From an uncultured Oscillospiraceae bacterium (GTDB taxonomy: Bacteria > Bacillota > Clostridia > Oscillospirales > Oscillospiraceae): a stretch of 64,000 nucleotides of DNA. The notes beneath the pieces are model-generated. The model was not told the DNA's origin, did not search any database, and saw only the letters and a program-made list of their open reading frames with translations. Where the stretch lies: assembly GCA_947623745.1 (NCBI GenBank), contig CANQHN010000009.1:24306-88305 (forward strand), written 5' to 3'. A program made the translations under genes and the position numbers. Below, one piece after another: positions 16,673 to 25,803 of this stretch (positions within the stretch are counted from its first letter, which is position 1; every line of letters begins with the position of its first letter).

Positions 16673-17095
16673 TCACTGGATGGCGATCTTATGGCTCTGA
16701 GGCAGGACCTCCTGCCGCTTGGGCATGGACAGCTCCAGCACGCCGTCCTGGTAGGAGGCGGTGATGCCGTCCTCCTGGATGCCGTCCAGGCTGAAGGAGC
16801 GGCGGAAGGAGCCGCTGCGGCGCTCCCGGCAGAGATAGCTGCCGTCCTTCTGCTCATTGGTCTCCTCGTGGTTGGCGGAGATGGTGAGCACGCCGTCCTT
16901 CACGTCCAGGTCGATGTCCTCCTTGCGCATACCGGGCAGCTCGGCCTGGAGCAGGTAGTGGTCGCCCTCGTCCTTGATGTCGGTGCTGAAGGCGGGGGTG
17001 CGGCGGCCGGTCTCGCCGAACACGCTGCGCTCGAACTCGTCGAACAGGTCGATCAGGCTGGAGGAATTGCGGTTGGTATAAGGCATCATATACAT
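16673..17095 (-). CDS. Hsp20 family small heat-shock protein
   Basis: 140 residues from ATG 17095 (GAAAGGAG upstream). A short N-terminal arm (SSLIDLFDEFERSVFG) precedes the alpha-crystallin domain (about 40-130), with LQAELPGMRKEDIDL, RRSGSFRRSFSL and the family's closing GVLELSMPK. The C-terminus carries the short IAIQ tail in place of a classical I-x-I motif. Small Hsps hold unfolded proteins for refolding by ATP-driven chaperones, fitting the ClpB gene next door. A CIRCE repeat 130 bases upstream puts both under HrcA-type control. Confidence 0.95.
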   Translation of the reverse strand: MYMMPYTNRNSSSLIDLFDEFERSVFGETGRRTPAFSTDIKDEGDHYLLQAELPGMRKEDIDLDVKDGVLTISANHEETNEQKDGSYLCRERRSGSFRRSFSLDGIQEDGITASYQDGVLELSMPKRQEVLPQSHKIAIQ

Positions 17096-17224
17096 AGTAA
17101 AAACTCCTTTCGGGACCCTCGGGAGCGGCCCCGTGCCGCTCGGTCCAGGTCCATCTCGATTTGCCCTTAGTATAGTGCCCAATTATGAACAAAGCTTGCA
17201 AAGAATGTGTCCGAATTGTAAATA

Positions 17225-17251
17225 TTAGCACTTAAAAATAGAGAGTGCTAA
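17225..17251. promoter_or_regulatory. CIRCE element upstream of hsp20
   Basis: TTAGCACTT, nine bases, then GAGTGCTAA: one mismatch from the CIRCE consensus, this time in the left arm. It lies 130 bases before the hsp20 start on the minus strand. Confidence 0.88.
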
Positions 17252-17321
17252 AAATAGGGCGGGGCAGAGGACAGAAAACGCCCCGGCGGCCGCGGCCGCC
17301 GGGGCGGATCGAATGAGTGGG

Positions 17322-18110
17322 TCAGGCGTTCTCCGCGTACCGGGACAGGAACTGCCTGGTGCGCTCCTGTGCGGGGTGCTCGATGACCCGCCGGGCCGGG
17401 CCCTGCTCCACGATGACCCCGGAGTCCATGAAGATGACCTGGTCGGCCACGTCCCGGGCGAAGGCCATCTCGTGGGTGACGATGATCATGGTGGTTTTCT
17501 GCTCCGCCAGGCCCCGAATGACCCGCAGCACCTCGCCGGTGAGCTCCGGGTCCAGGGCGGAGGTGGGCTCGTCAAAGCAGAGAATGTCCGGCTTGAGGGC
17601 CAGGGCCCGGGCGATGGCCACCCGCTGCTGCTGGCCGCCGGAGAGCTGGTGGGGGTAGTGGCTGGCCCGGTTGGCCAGGCCGATGTCGCTGAGCAGCTCC
17701 ATGCCGTGGGCCTCGATCTGCTCGTAGATCTGCTTCTTGTTGGCCTTGAAGTCGGGCCGCTCCTTGGCCAGCAGCTTCACCGCCAGGGTCACGTTCTCCA
17801 GGGCGGTGTACTGGGGGAACAGATTGAAGGACTGGAACACCAGCCCGAAGTGCAGCCGCTTCTTGCGCACCTCGCTCTCCCGCTGGGTGGCGGGATCGGC
17901 GGCGTCAAAAATCACGTTCCCCAGGACGGAGATGGTCCCCTTGTCGGGGGTCTCTAAAAAGTTCAGGCAGCGCAGGAGGGTGGTCTTGCCGCTGCCGGAG
18001 GAGCCGATGATGGCCAGGGCCTGCCCCTGTTCCAAGTCGAAGCTGATGTCCTCCAGCACCCGGGTGGGGCCGAAGTGCTTTTCGATGTTGTGTACTTCCA
18101 GAATTGCCAT
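17322..18110 (-). CDS. Polar amino acid ABC transporter, ATP-binding protein
   Basis: 262 residues of the GlnQ/HisP class. Walker A GSSGSGKTT (about 36-44), Q-loop FGLVFQSFNLFP, signature LSGGQQQR, Walker B ILCFDEPTSALDP and switch His in IIVTHEM are all present. It powers import by the permease encoded 13 bases upstream. It is slightly longer than typical GlnQ (240) because of an insertion before the Q-loop (DAADPATQRESEVRKK). Last gene of a binding protein-permease-ATPase operon on the minus strand. Confidence 0.95.
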   Translation of the reverse strand: MAILEVHNIEKHFGPTRVLEDISFDLEQGQALAIIGSSGSGKTTLLRCLNFLETPDKGTISVLGNVIFDAADPATQRESEVRKKRLHFGLVFQSFNLFPQYTALENVTLAVKLLAKERPDFKANKKQIYEQIEAHGMELLSDIGLANRASHYPHQLSGGQQQRVAIARALALKPDILCFDEPTSALDPELTGEVLRVIRGLAEQKTTMIIVTHEMAFARDVADQVIFMDSGVIVEQGPARRVIEHPAQERTRQFLSRYAENA

Positions 18111-18123
18111 GCCCTGCCCCTCC

Positions 18124-18876
18124 TTAGCGGAAATATTCCAGTTTCTTCTCCAGCCGGGCCAGCAGGATGGTGACCACGCCGCTGAACACCAGGTAGTACA
18201 CCGCTGTGAAAAACAGCGGCCACACCAGTCCGGAGATGCCCCGGTTGCCCTTCATGAAGGACTCGCCCATCCAGATGACCTCCTGCAGGGCGATGACCCG
18301 GGCCAGGGAGGTGTCCTTGACCAGGGTGATGACCTCGTTGGAGATGGGGGGCACGATGCGCTTGATCATCTGTAAAAGGGTGACCTTGAAGAAGATCTGG
18401 CTCTTGGTCATGCCCAGCACCAGCCCGGCCTCCTGCTGGCCCACGGACACGCCCTGGATGCCGCCCCGGTAGATCTCGGAGAAGTAGCAGGCGTAGTTGA
18501 GGACGAAGGCGATGCACACCGCCAGCATCCGCCCCCTCTCCCCGGAGGGCCAGTTGAACAGCCGCTGCATCCCGGGGACATAGAACAGGATGATGATCTG
18601 CAGCACCAGCGGCGTGCCCCGGACGACCCACACCAGCAGACGGCAGACAAAGCTGATGGGGCGGATCCCCAGTATCTTGTCCAGGATAGGGCCCTGATCC
18701 CCCCGGCGCAGGAACTTGAGGGGGCCAAACTGGTTCATGGACCCCAGGGCGATGAGCAGTCCTAAGGGCAGCGCCCCGATCAGGGTGATGCAGAACAGCT
18801 CCAGGGTGCGCAGAAAGCCCTCGTTCAGGGCGCCCAGGACGGTCTGGGTAGTGGGGGAGGCGAAAAATTCCAGCAT
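18124..18876 (-). CDS. Polar amino acid ABC transporter, permease
   Basis: 250 residues, HisM/GlnP-type permease. The first helix is near 20-45. An unusually long loop (PLKFLRRGDQGPILDKILG) precedes the second; VRGTPLVLQ is the classic start of the permease core. The coupling-helix EAA-like motif (GQQEAGLVLGMTKSQIFFKVTLLQ) and a final helix follow. A homodimer is expected because only one permease gene is present. It follows the binding-protein gene, from which it is separated by a terminator-like hairpin. Confidence 0.94.
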   Translation of the reverse strand: MLEFFASPTTQTVLGALNEGFLRTLELFCITLIGALPLGLLIALGSMNQFGPLKFLRRGDQGPILDKILGIRPISFVCRLLVWVVRGTPLVLQIIILFYVPGMQRLFNWPSGERGRMLAVCIAFVLNYACYFSEIYRGGIQGVSVGQQEAGLVLGMTKSQIFFKVTLLQMIKRIVPPISNEVITLVKDTSLARVIALQEVIWMGESFMKGNRGISGLVWPLFFTAVYYLVFSGVVTILLARLEKKLEYFR

Positions 18877-18907
18877 GGACGGGCATCCTCTCTTTGGTTG
18901 AAATCGG

Positions 18908-18942
18908 GAAAAAAGGGGCAGAGGGGGAACGCCCTCTGCCCC
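18908..18942 (-). terminator. Intercistronic hairpin between binding protein and permease genes
   Basis: GGGGCAGAGGG and CCCTCTGCCCC pair perfectly; on the minus strand a six-T run follows. Partial termination here would give more binding protein than permease, as is usual for ABC importers. Confidence 0.75.
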
Positions 18943-18959
18943 AGGAGCATGACCGGAGA

Positions 18960-19859
18960 TCAGTCGGTGATGACGGACTCCTGCACGCCGTAGGTGGTGG
19001 CGACCTGGATGGCGGAGCCATCGGCCACGGAGGCGGCCCAGAAGTCGTTGTAGGCGGCGGTCAGGTCAGAGCCCTGGCGGAAGCCCACGCCGTACTCCTC
19101 GGAGGGCAGGTCCTGCATCTCGTTCAGGTTCAGGGTGTAGGTCAGGTCGGCGTAGCTGGTGCCCTCGCCGATCATAGCGCCGGCCATCAGCAGGTCGATG
19201 ACGGCGGCGTCAGAGGTGCCGGCGGAGACCTCCATCAAGGTGTTGGCCTGGGACTGGACGGGAACGGTGGTGGCGCCCAGGGCCTCGGCGGCGTCCTCGC
19301 CGGCGGAGCCGGACTCCACGGCCACGTTCAGGCCCTCCAGGCTCTCCAAGTTCTCAAAGTCCGCGGCCTTGTCGGCGGGGACCACCAGCACCTGGGCGTT
19401 GAGGCAGTAGGGGTCGGAGGTGCTCATGGAGGCCTTGACCTCGTCGTTCAGGGTCATGCCGTTCCACACGCAGTCGATGGCCTTGCTGTCCAGCTCAAAG
19501 AGCTTGTTGTCCCAGTTGATCTCGATGAACTCGGCCGTGACGCCGATGCTCTCGGCGAAGGCCTTGGCCATATCGGCGTCGAAGCCGATCCAGTTGCCGT
19601 CGGCGTCCTGGTAATCCATGGGCTCGAAGTTGGTGATGCCCACCACCAGAGTGCCCTTGTCCTGGACATAGGCCAGGTCGCTGTCCGCCTCGGCGGGGGC
19701 GCTGGCTTCAGGGGCGGGGGTGCTGGCCTCGGGAGCGGACGCGCTGGCCTCGGGAGCGGGGGTGCTGGCCTGGTCCTGGGCGGGCTGAGTGCCGCCGCCG
19801 CAGGCGGTCAGGGACAGGCACATGGCCAGGGCCAGAAGAGCGGAAAGTGTCTTTTTCAT
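18960..19859 (-). CDS. Polar amino acid ABC transporter, substrate-binding lipoprotein
   Basis: 299 residues from ATG 19859. Signal peptide with lipobox LSLTAC (Cys 20), then an Ala/Pro/Glu/Ser-rich linker to about residue 60 built from repeats of PEAS. An SBP family 3 domain follows: GTLVVGITNFEPMDY, the signature GFDADMAKAFAE, then DCVWNGMTLNDE. Residues that grip the amino acid carboxylate would lie in the region of the two hinge strands; the substrate cannot be read from sequence. Anchored outside the membrane, it delivers ligand to the permease encoded downstream. Confidence 0.94.
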   Translation of the reverse strand: MKKTLSALLALAMCLSLTACGGGTQPAQDQASTPAPEASASAPEASTPAPEASAPAEADSDLAYVQDKGTLVVGITNFEPMDYQDADGNWIGFDADMAKAFAESIGVTAEFIEINWDNKLFELDSKAIDCVWNGMTLNDEVKASMSTSDPYCLNAQVLVVPADKAADFENLESLEGLNVAVESGSAGEDAAEALGATTVPVQSQANTLMEVSAGTSDAAVIDLLMAGAMIGEGTSYADLTYTLNLNEMQDLPSEEYGVGFRQGSDLTAAYNDFWAASVADGSAIQVATTYGVQESVITD

Positions 19860-19918
19860 ACTATGTATCCTCCAATTCTTGTTCAGCGGTGCCGGGTGGA
19901 GACACACGGCACTTTTGC

Positions 19919-19947
19919 ATTTTAGCACGCTAATGCGGTATTGTAAA
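19919..19947 (-). promoter_or_regulatory. Promoter of the ABC operon with an overlapping dyad
   Basis: Minus-strand TTTACA (19947-19942) and TAAAAT (19924-19919), 17-base spacer. The dyad TTAGC-N2-GCTAA at 19922-19933 overlaps the -10 and is a candidate operator for an unknown regulator. Confidence 0.65.
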
Positions 19948-20123
19948 GGGGGTTTTTTATTTTCATCACTTTTTGACAAAAGGACCGGGCGGCCCCTGCG
20001 GTTTTGGGAAAACTGTCAAAGCCGCGGGGCAAAAGTCCGCCGCGCCGGCAGTGTATCCAACCGCGAGAGCCGCCCGGCCCGCCGTTGTTCAGAAAGAGAA
20101 GCTCGACCGGGGAGAACGGAAAG

Positions 20124-20324
20124 TTACTTCAGGCCGTTCTCGTAGGACTCGATCATCTTCTTGACCATCTGGCCGCCCACAGAGCCGGCCTGACGGGCGG
20201 TGATGTCGCCGTTGTAGCCCTGCTTCAGGTTGACGCCCACCTCGTTGGCGGCCTCCATCTTGAACTTCTCCATAGCCTCACGGGCGTTGGGAACCATGAT
20301 ACGGTTGCTGTTGTTGCTAGCCAT
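20124..20324 (-). CDS. Alpha/beta-type small acid-soluble spore protein
   Basis: 66 residues, the usual SASP length. It has the family's N-terminal NRIMVPNAREAMEKFKMEAANE block, including the Glu-rich helix, and the diagnostic GDITARQAGSVGGQMVKKMI. These proteins coat DNA in the spore core and shield it from UV and heat, and are degraded on germination by the GPR protease. A GGAGAGA ribosome site precedes the ATG. Expression is expected in the forespore; I could not confirm a sigma-G promoter by eye. It is a single-gene unit and shows that the organism belongs to a spore-forming lineage. Confidence 0.97.
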   Translation of the reverse strand: MASNNSNRIMVPNAREAMEKFKMEAANEVGVNLKQGYNGDITARQAGSVGGQMVKKMIESYENGLK

Positions 20325-20485
20325 AACGATGTCTCTCCTTTACAAATTTACAAACAGGTTTGGATTTACGTTGGATGGAACATCCGCATATATCATTGCC
20401 CGCTCCCGTCCCAATATACGAAAAAACGATTTCCTCTTTTTTCATGCCGCGGCGAGCGCGTGAGTTTAAAATGACACAGTAAATA

Positions 20486-20525
20486 GAGAGCGCCCCCGCC
20501 TTGACGGGCGGAGGCGCTTTCGCTT
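20486..20525 (-). terminator. Terminator between the lipoprotein and SASP genes
   Basis: AGCGCC-CCCGCC and GGGCGG-A-GGCGCT pair around TTGAC. It lies downstream of the minus-strand solute-binding lipoprotein gene, before the SASP promoter region. Nothing else is seen in 20325-20572. Confidence 0.6.
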
Positions 20526-20572
20526 TTATGGTCGTTTAAAGCCGGGTTGAAATTTTGGATGGGGGAGAGACG

Positions 20573-21892
20573 TCACGCGCCTGCGGCGGCGTTCGCCGCC
20601 GCCTCAAAGGCTGCGGCGGCGGTTTCCGCGTCCTCGCCGGCCCCCACGGACTGGAGCATGTTCCACCAGGCGGTGCGGGCCTCCGCCCAGCCGGGAGTGA
20701 CCTGGTAGTAGTCGCCCAGGTACTGCCGGAGGACAAAGTACTCCGACATCAGCTCGTCGTTCTCATAGATGTTGGGCACGTCCCGCACCGGCCAGAAGGT
20801 GGAGGACAGCACCGCCTGGGTGTACTGGGTCAGATCTTCCGTCATGAAGCGGATAAAGGTCTTGGCCGCCTCGATCCGGGTCTCGTCGCCGTTGTCAAAG
20901 ACGCCGAATCCCCAGATGCCGCCCTGGAGGTTGAAGTCCCCGTCGTTGGTGGGGAAGGTCATGGGGAAGATATCGAAGCCCAGGTTGGGGTTGGAGATGA
21001 CTTGGGTGACCTCGCTGGCCACGTTCCAGCAAAAGCTCATGGCCAGCTCCCCGTCACAGAATTTAGTGATCTCGTCCGCCCCCACCAGGTTCGGGTCAAA
21101 GGTGATGCCGTCCATGCCGGAGAGCAGCTCCAGGGCCTGGACGTTCGCTGGGCTGTTGAAGGTGTAGCGGGTGTGTTCCGGGTCGGTGAAGGAGCCGCTG
21201 TACAGGTTGGTGATCAGGGCGCGGGTGCCCTGGTCGCCGCCCTGGCCGCCGCAGTAGACCGCCGCCACGTTCTCCACGCCGTAGGCCCGCAGGGCCACTA
21301 TGGCGGCGATGAAGTCCTCCGTGGACCAGGTGTGGGTCTCCTCATCCACATACTGCCAGGCCCCGGCGGCCTCGAACAGGTCCCGGTTGATGGCCATACA
21401 GTGGGTGGTCATGCACAGGGGGTAGATGTAGTGGGCGCCGCCGCTGCTCTGGCAGGCCGCCGCGACGGAGTCGTAGATGGCCCCGGCGGCCTCGCCCTCC
21501 CACAGGTCGCTCAGGTCGGCCATGAGCCCCCGGGCGCCCCAGTTGGCGGAGAGCCGTTCCGGCCCCTCAAAGACCAGGTCGGGGGCCTGGCCGGCGGCGA
21601 TGGCGTCCTCGATCTCCTGGTCGCCGGTGACGTAGTCCACCGACTGGACCGACACCCGGATGTTGGGGTAGGCCCGATGGAACGCGGTCACCATGGCGGA
21701 CACGGTGCTCCCGTTCCCCCAGCCGCCCACGGGGTAGGTCCAGAGGGTCAGCTCCACGTCCTCCTGGACGGGGGCGGAGACGCTCTCTCCGGGCCGGGAG
21801 GCGCTCCCGTCGGGGACGGCCGCCGTGTCCGGCCCGCCGCAGGCGCTCAAAACCAGGAGCAGGGCCAGCATCAGCGCGCAGAATCGTTTCAT
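20573..21892 (-). CDS. Extracellular solute-binding lipoprotein (family 1)
   Basis: 439 residues with lipobox VLSAC (Cys 18) and a Ser/Pro/Gly linker. A family 1 binding-protein fold follows: VELTLWTYP, FHRAYPNIRVSVQSVDY and APDLVFEGPERL. The hinge region is around AMSFCWNVASEV, and QGGIWGFGVF is typical of sugar-type binding proteins. The ligand is probably a carbohydrate or similar polar solute (inference). No permease or ATPase gene accompanies it. Its start lies 36 bases after the hybrid kinase gene, so the two are co-transcribed. It may deliver ligand to the kinase's sensor domain rather than to a transporter. Confidence 0.9.
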   Translation of the reverse strand: MKRFCALMLALLLVLSACGGPDTAAVPDGSASRPGESVSAPVQEDVELTLWTYPVGGWGNGSTVSAMVTAFHRAYPNIRVSVQSVDYVTGDQEIEDAIAAGQAPDLVFEGPERLSANWGARGLMADLSDLWEGEAAGAIYDSVAAACQSSGGAHYIYPLCMTTHCMAINRDLFEAAGAWQYVDEETHTWSTEDFIAAIVALRAYGVENVAAVYCGGQGGDQGTRALITNLYSGSFTDPEHTRYTFNSPANVQALELLSGMDGITFDPNLVGADEITKFCDGELAMSFCWNVASEVTQVISNPNLGFDIFPMTFPTNDGDFNLQGGIWGFGVFDNGDETRIEAAKTFIRFMTEDLTQYTQAVLSSTFWPVRDVPNIYENDELMSEYFVLRQYLGDYYQVTPGWAEARTAWWNMLQSVGAGEDAETAAAAFEAAANAAAGA

Positions 21893-21928
21893 TTCAGCAT
21901 CATCCTTCCGTCCGAAAAGCTTCGTGGA

Positions 21929-24481
21929 TCATTTGCCGGAGATGTACTTCTCCAGCAGGCGGGCGACCTCGTCCACATCGATGGGCTTGGCGGTGTGGGC
22001 GTTCATGCCGCAGTCCAGGCAGTGCTGCACATCCTCGGAGAAGGCGTCGGCGCTCATGGCGATGATGGGGATGGTCCCGGCGTCCTCCCTGGCCAGAGCG
22101 CGGATGGCCTCGGTGGCCTCGTACCCGTTCATGACCGGCATCCGGATGTCCATCAGAATGGCGTCGTACCAGCCTGGCGGATTGGCCAGGAATTTGTCCA
22201 TGCAGATGCGTCCGTCCTCCGCCCGCTCCAGCTCCAGGCCCAGCTCGGACAGCAGCTCCTGGGCGATCTCCCAGTTCAGGTCGTTGTCCTCCGCCAGGAG
22301 TACCCGCCGGCCGGTCAGATCCGCGTGTCCGGCCTCCTCCGGGGCCTCCTGCTCCTCCGGGGCGCCGCAGTATTGCCGGAGGGAGTAGTAGAGGGTGGAG
22401 CGGAACAGCGGCTTGGGGATGGAGCCATTGATCCCGGCGACCCCCGCCTGCTCCTCCACCTCGCTCCAGTCGGCGGCGGTGATGATCAATATCACGGGGC
22501 CGTCGCCGCAGATCTCCCGGAGCCGGCGGGCGGCCTCGATCCCGTCTATGCCGGGCAGCTTCCAGTCCAGCAGGATCACGGGGTAGTCCTCTCCCGCGCT
22601 GTGGCGCCGGACGGCCTTCTCCACGGCGTCCTCGCCGGTGGGGGCCCAGTCTACCTGGCAGCCGATGGAGTTGAGGGTGGCCACCGCGCTCTCGCACAGC
22701 AGCTCGTCGTCGTCCACCAGCAGCACCTGCCAGGGGGGCAGCTGCATATCCGACTCCTGGACGGGGGCCTTCTCCAGATCCAGGGTCACGTGGAACTCGG
22801 TGCCCACGCCGGGGGTGCTGTCCACCTCGATGGTGCCGTCCATGGCGTCCACGATGTACTTGGTGATGGCCATGCCCAGGCCGGCGCCCTCGGTCTTTTG
22901 GACCCGGGTGCTGTCCTCCCGGGAGAAGGACTCGAAAATGCGCTCCTTGAATTCCGGCGACATACCGATGCCGTTGTCCTTTACCCGCAGATGGACCCGC
23001 ACCTTCTCGTCCCCGAGGGGGGAGTGCTCCTCGTACAGGGCCATGCAGATGTTGCCCTGCTCCGGGGTGAACTTGATGGCGTTGCCCAGCAGGTTGAGCA
23101 GGATCTGGTTGAGCCGGATGCTGTCGCAGTAGACGTGCTCATTGGGGATGTCGTAGACGTAGACGTCGAAACGCTGCTTTTTGGCGTTGACCTGGGGCTG
23201 GACGATATTGACGATGCCCTGCATGGCCTCCTGGAGGGACATCTGCTCCATGTGCAGGGTCAGCTTGCCGCTCTCGATCTTGGACATGTCCAGGATGTCG
23301 TTGATGAGGCCCAGCAGGTGCCGGCTGGACAGGGCGATCTTCTTCAGGCAGTTCTTCACCTGGGGGAGGTTGTCCAGATTGGCGCTGGCGATGGCGGTCA
23401 TCCCCACGATGCCATTCATGGGGGTGCGGATGTCGTGGCTCATGTTGGAGAGGAACTCGCTCTTGGCCTGGTTGGCGTGCTCGGCGGCCATCCGCGCCTC
23501 CTCCAGTTCCCGCATCTGCCGCCGGGTCAGGCGGAAGTACCAGGAGAACAGGGCCAGCAGGGCGATCAGGATGAACGCGCAGCTCATCAGCGCACCCCAG
23601 CCCCAGGCCTGGCTCAGGCCGTTCACCGTCTGGTCCAGCTGGCCGTAGGGCATGAACAGGAGCAGATACCACTCGGAGTAGGGCAGGGGGGTCCCGTAGA
23701 GATGCCGGCGTTCCCCCTCCAGGGTAAACTCGCTGGTGTAGTTTTTCCCCAACTCCATCGTATCTTTCAGCTCCGCGATGTACTGCTCGCCGGTCATCCC
23801 CTCCACGCTGTCATACCGGTCCCGGACCCGCTGGAAGTAGCTCTCGTCGGTGATGTCCCGGTCCCGAACGATGAAATCCCCGTCCCGGTCGATGATGATG
23901 TAGTAGATCATGGCGTTGTCCGAGTCCAGGGACAGGGTGTCGCTGATGTAGCTGATGGGCAGGGCGGCCACCAGCGCCGCGCTGGTCCCGCCGTCCGTCA
24001 TGGGGTAGGCGGCGGGGATGCCCATGAGCACCAGCTCCTCCCCAATCCGGTCCACGCCGGAGGCCATCCGCTCCTCCCCGTCCAGGAGGGAGCCGAGGAA
24101 CCCCTCCGGGTCCGCCACCTCCATCTGGCTGCCGTAGAGCATCTCAAAGGTGCCGTCCTCGGCGTAGAGGGCCAGATGGTCGAACCCTCTGGCCCGGGCG
24201 TTGTAGCTCAACGCCACCCGGATGGCGCTGCGGTCCATGGTGCTCTGGGGGGGCACCGAGTCCACCAGGGCGCCCACCTGGGACAGGCGGAGCTCAATGG
24301 CGGTGCCGAAGTGGGCGGCGGCCTGCTCGCTCATGCCGGCCATGTAGATGGAGCCGATCTCTCCGATGGCCTCCGCGTCCTTGCGGTTCATGCGCAGGGT
24401 CAGGTAGGAGAAAACCAGTACGCACAGGGCGGAGATACACACAAGGCTGACGAGCAGGACGTGAGTCGTCTTGTTTTTCAA
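21929..24481 (-). CDS. Hybrid sensor histidine kinase with two receiver domains
   Basis: 850 residues if started at TTG 24481, which has AAGGGGG nine bases upstream; an upstream ATG would add 35 residues lacking signal character. Helix at 8-28, a Cache-like extracytoplasmic sensor (about 40-290), and a second helix near 305-325. HisKA carries phospho-acceptor His349 in [12 protein letters not shown]; HATPase_c has NLLGNAIKF and DNGIGM. The two receiver domains have phospho-acceptors Asp639 (ILLDWKLPG) and Asp778 (ILMDIRMP). No Hpt or DNA-binding output is fused, so the relay must continue in another protein. A solute-binding lipoprotein gene follows 36 bases later. Confidence 0.93.
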   Translation of the reverse strand: MKNKTTHVLLVSLVCISALCVLVFSYLTLRMNRKDAEAIGEIGSIYMAGMSEQAAAHFGTAIELRLSQVGALVDSVPPQSTMDRSAIRVALSYNARARGFDHLALYAEDGTFEMLYGSQMEVADPEGFLGSLLDGEERMASGVDRIGEELVLMGIPAAYPMTDGGTSAALVAALPISYISDTLSLDSDNAMIYYIIIDRDGDFIVRDRDITDESYFQRVRDRYDSVEGMTGEQYIAELKDTMELGKNYTSEFTLEGERRHLYGTPLPYSEWYLLLFMPYGQLDQTVNGLSQAWGWGALMSCAFILIALLALFSWYFRLTRRQMRELEEARMAAEHANQAKSEFLSNMSHDIRTPMNGIVGMTAIASANLDNLPQVKNCLKKIALSSRHLLGLINDILDMSKIESGKLTLHMEQMSLQEAMQGIVNIVQPQVNAKKQRFDVYVYDIPNEHVYCDSIRLNQILLNLLGNAIKFTPEQGNICMALYEEHSPLGDEKVRVHLRVKDNGIGMSPEFKERIFESFSREDSTRVQKTEGAGLGMAITKYIVDAMDGTIEVDSTPGVGTEFHVTLDLEKAPVQESDMQLPPWQVLLVDDDELLCESAVATLNSIGCQVDWAPTGEDAVEKAVRRHSAGEDYPVILLDWKLPGIDGIEAARRLREICGDGPVILIITAADWSEVEEQAGVAGINGSIPKPLFRSTLYYSLRQYCGAPEEQEAPEEAGHADLTGRRVLLAEDNDLNWEIAQELLSELGLELERAEDGRICMDKFLANPPGWYDAILMDIRMPVMNGYEATEAIRALAREDAGTIPIIAMSADAFSEDVQHCLDCGMNAHTAKPIDVDEVARLLEKYISGK

Positions 24482-24643
24482 GGAGATCGACCCCCTTAAG
24501 CGGCCGGGCGCCCGGACGGACCGGCCGGAGCACATATTTTCTTCAGTGTAGCACAGAACTGCGAAAAAGTAAAAGATATTTTGCACGGATACGCGCCTTG
24601 CTCCGTCTCCGTCCGCCCCTGTAAGGAGGACGCGGGGGACGAA

Positions 24644-24682
24644 AGACCGCCGCCCGGCGGGTCAGCCGGCGCGGCGGTCGCT
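24644..24682 (-). terminator. Terminator of the dtxR-membrane protein unit
   Basis: GACCGCCGC and GCGGCGGTC arms enclose a GC-rich inner stem. On the minus strand TTTCG follows, 25 bases after the membrane protein stop. Confidence 0.55.
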
Positions 24683-24707
24683 GTTTTGGTGGATTTTAGA
24701 AGGATGC

Positions 24708-25208
24708 TCACCGCCGGCTCTGGAGGGCCTGGGCGGTCTTGAGCCGCTCCCGCAGCTCCGGGGCCACCTTGGCGTGGCCCTCGATGTGGGCCAGGATGTC
24801 CAGGATCAGGGAGCCCAATCCCTCAATGAACTGCTCCAGCTCCAGCCGTTTCCCGTTTTTCAGCTTGAACCAGGCGGGCATCCGGGCGATGATGTTCAGT
24901 CCGTCTATTCCTGCCTCGGTGAAGTCCTCCCAGGGGTAGAGCGTCACCTTCCCGCCCCGGCACACCTCCAGGCCGTCGTCCCGGATCTGATACCACAGGT
25001 GGGCGGCGCACCAGTCCAGCAGCTTCACCGTCCCGAAGGCGGCGGCCGCCGCCAGAAGGGCGAAGCCAACCCCCAGGGCAAACTGGTTCCACTGGGGGAA
25101 CAGGGTCTGGTAGATGAAGTGGAAGCAGTACAGCACCAGGACCTCCGCCCCCACGCACACATACTTGACGCGCCCGAACCGCGCGCCCAGCTGGTATTTT
25201 CTGCCCAT
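24708..25208 (-). CDS. Two-helix membrane protein with a cytoplasmic PH-like domain
   Basis: 166 residues. Two hydrophobic helices (about 15-35 and 43-65) flank a short loop. A soluble part follows: LWYQIRDDGLEVCRGGKVTLYPWEDFTEAGID, a beta-strand pattern as in bacterial PH-like domains, and a C-terminal amphipathic helix. I know no function. It begins 20 bases after the DtxR-family gene on the same strand and is probably co-transcribed with it, so a link to metal status is possible but not shown. Confidence 0.75.
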   Translation of the reverse strand: MGRKYQLGARFGRVKYVCVGAEVLVLYCFHFIYQTLFPQWNQFALGVGFALLAAAAAFGTVKLLDWCAAHLWYQIRDDGLEVCRGGKVTLYPWEDFTEAGIDGLNIIARMPAWFKLKNGKRLELEQFIEGLGSLILDILAHIEGHAKVAPELRERLKTAQALQSRR

Positions 25209-25228
25209 AGGTCATGCCTCCCCGGCGG

Positions 25229-25636
25229 TCACTCCCCGTCCGCCCGGCCGCTGCCGGGGGTGTGGATGTCCTGATATTTCCCGATGTGTTCCTTGATCTT
25301 TGCGAAGGTTTGGTCGCTCAGGTCGTGTTCGATCTTGCAGGCGTCGGCGGCGGCGGTCTCCTCGTCCACCCCCAGGGCGATGAGCAGGGAGGTGAGCACC
25401 TTGTGCCGCTCGTAGATGCGCTCGGCCACCGCCTGGCCCTTGTCGGTCAGGGTGATGTAGCCGTCCCGGTCGGTGAGGATATAGCCGTTTTCCCGCAGCT
25501 TCTTCATGGCCACGCTGACGCTGGGCTTGGTGAACTGCAGCTCGTTGACGATGTCGATGGAGCGCACCAGTCCAATGCGCTCGCGGAGAATGAGGATGGA
25601 CTCCAGATAATCTTCGGCGGATTGATGGATGACCAA
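25229..25636 (-). CDS. DtxR/MntR-family metal-dependent repressor
   Basis: 135 residues starting at TTG 25636 (GGGAGGG six bases upstream). The winged helix is residues 5-65: AEDYLESILIL, IVNELQFTKPSVSVAMKKL as recognition helix, then GYITLTDKGQAVAERI. The dimerisation domain follows (ERHKVLTSLLIALGVDEETAAADACKIEHDLS), with the metal-site Glu and His of the C-x-x-E-H pattern typical of the family. There is no C-terminal SH3-like domain, so it is the short MntR-like form. Divergently placed to feoA-feoB, with dyads in both feo leaders, it is the likely iron repressor of ferrous iron uptake (inference). Confidence 0.93.
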   Translation of the reverse strand: MVIHQSAEDYLESILILRERIGLVRSIDIVNELQFTKPSVSVAMKKLRENGYILTDRDGYITLTDKGQAVAERIYERHKVLTSLLIALGVDEETAAADACKIEHDLSDQTFAKIKEHIGKYQDIHTPGSGRADGE

Positions 25637-25762
25637 TGCGATCCCTCCCGGTAAAAATGATCCGCCCGTCCGGGCGTTGCATATCTTGACTTATTTTGGA
25701 TTATAACACAGCGGGGTGCTTTTGGCAAGTTGACAAATTTGCGCTCTCCGACAGAATAAGTC

Positions 25763-25790
25763 TTGACAAACTCGGTTAGCCGTATTAAAC
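25763..25790 (+). promoter_or_regulatory. Probable feoA promoter
   Basis: TTGACA at 25763-25768 is followed by an AT-rich CGTATTAAAC stretch at 25781-25790 that would serve as -10 (spacing 14-16 depending on hexamer choice). The dyad at 25804 lies at the expected transcript start. Confidence 0.45.
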
Positions 25791-25803
25791 TGCGGTTGTC
25801 GAT

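Noticed and set aside
20555..24499. A very long plus-strand frame (over 1,300 codons) opposite the solute-binding protein and kinase genes
   Set aside because: It is rich in Gly/Val/His/Gln as expected from reversed GC-rich codons and has no domain, while the minus strand encodes complete known proteins. The same applies to long antisense frames opposite clpB, feoB, telA-TPM, the DEAD-box gene and the giant surface protein (59721-63119).
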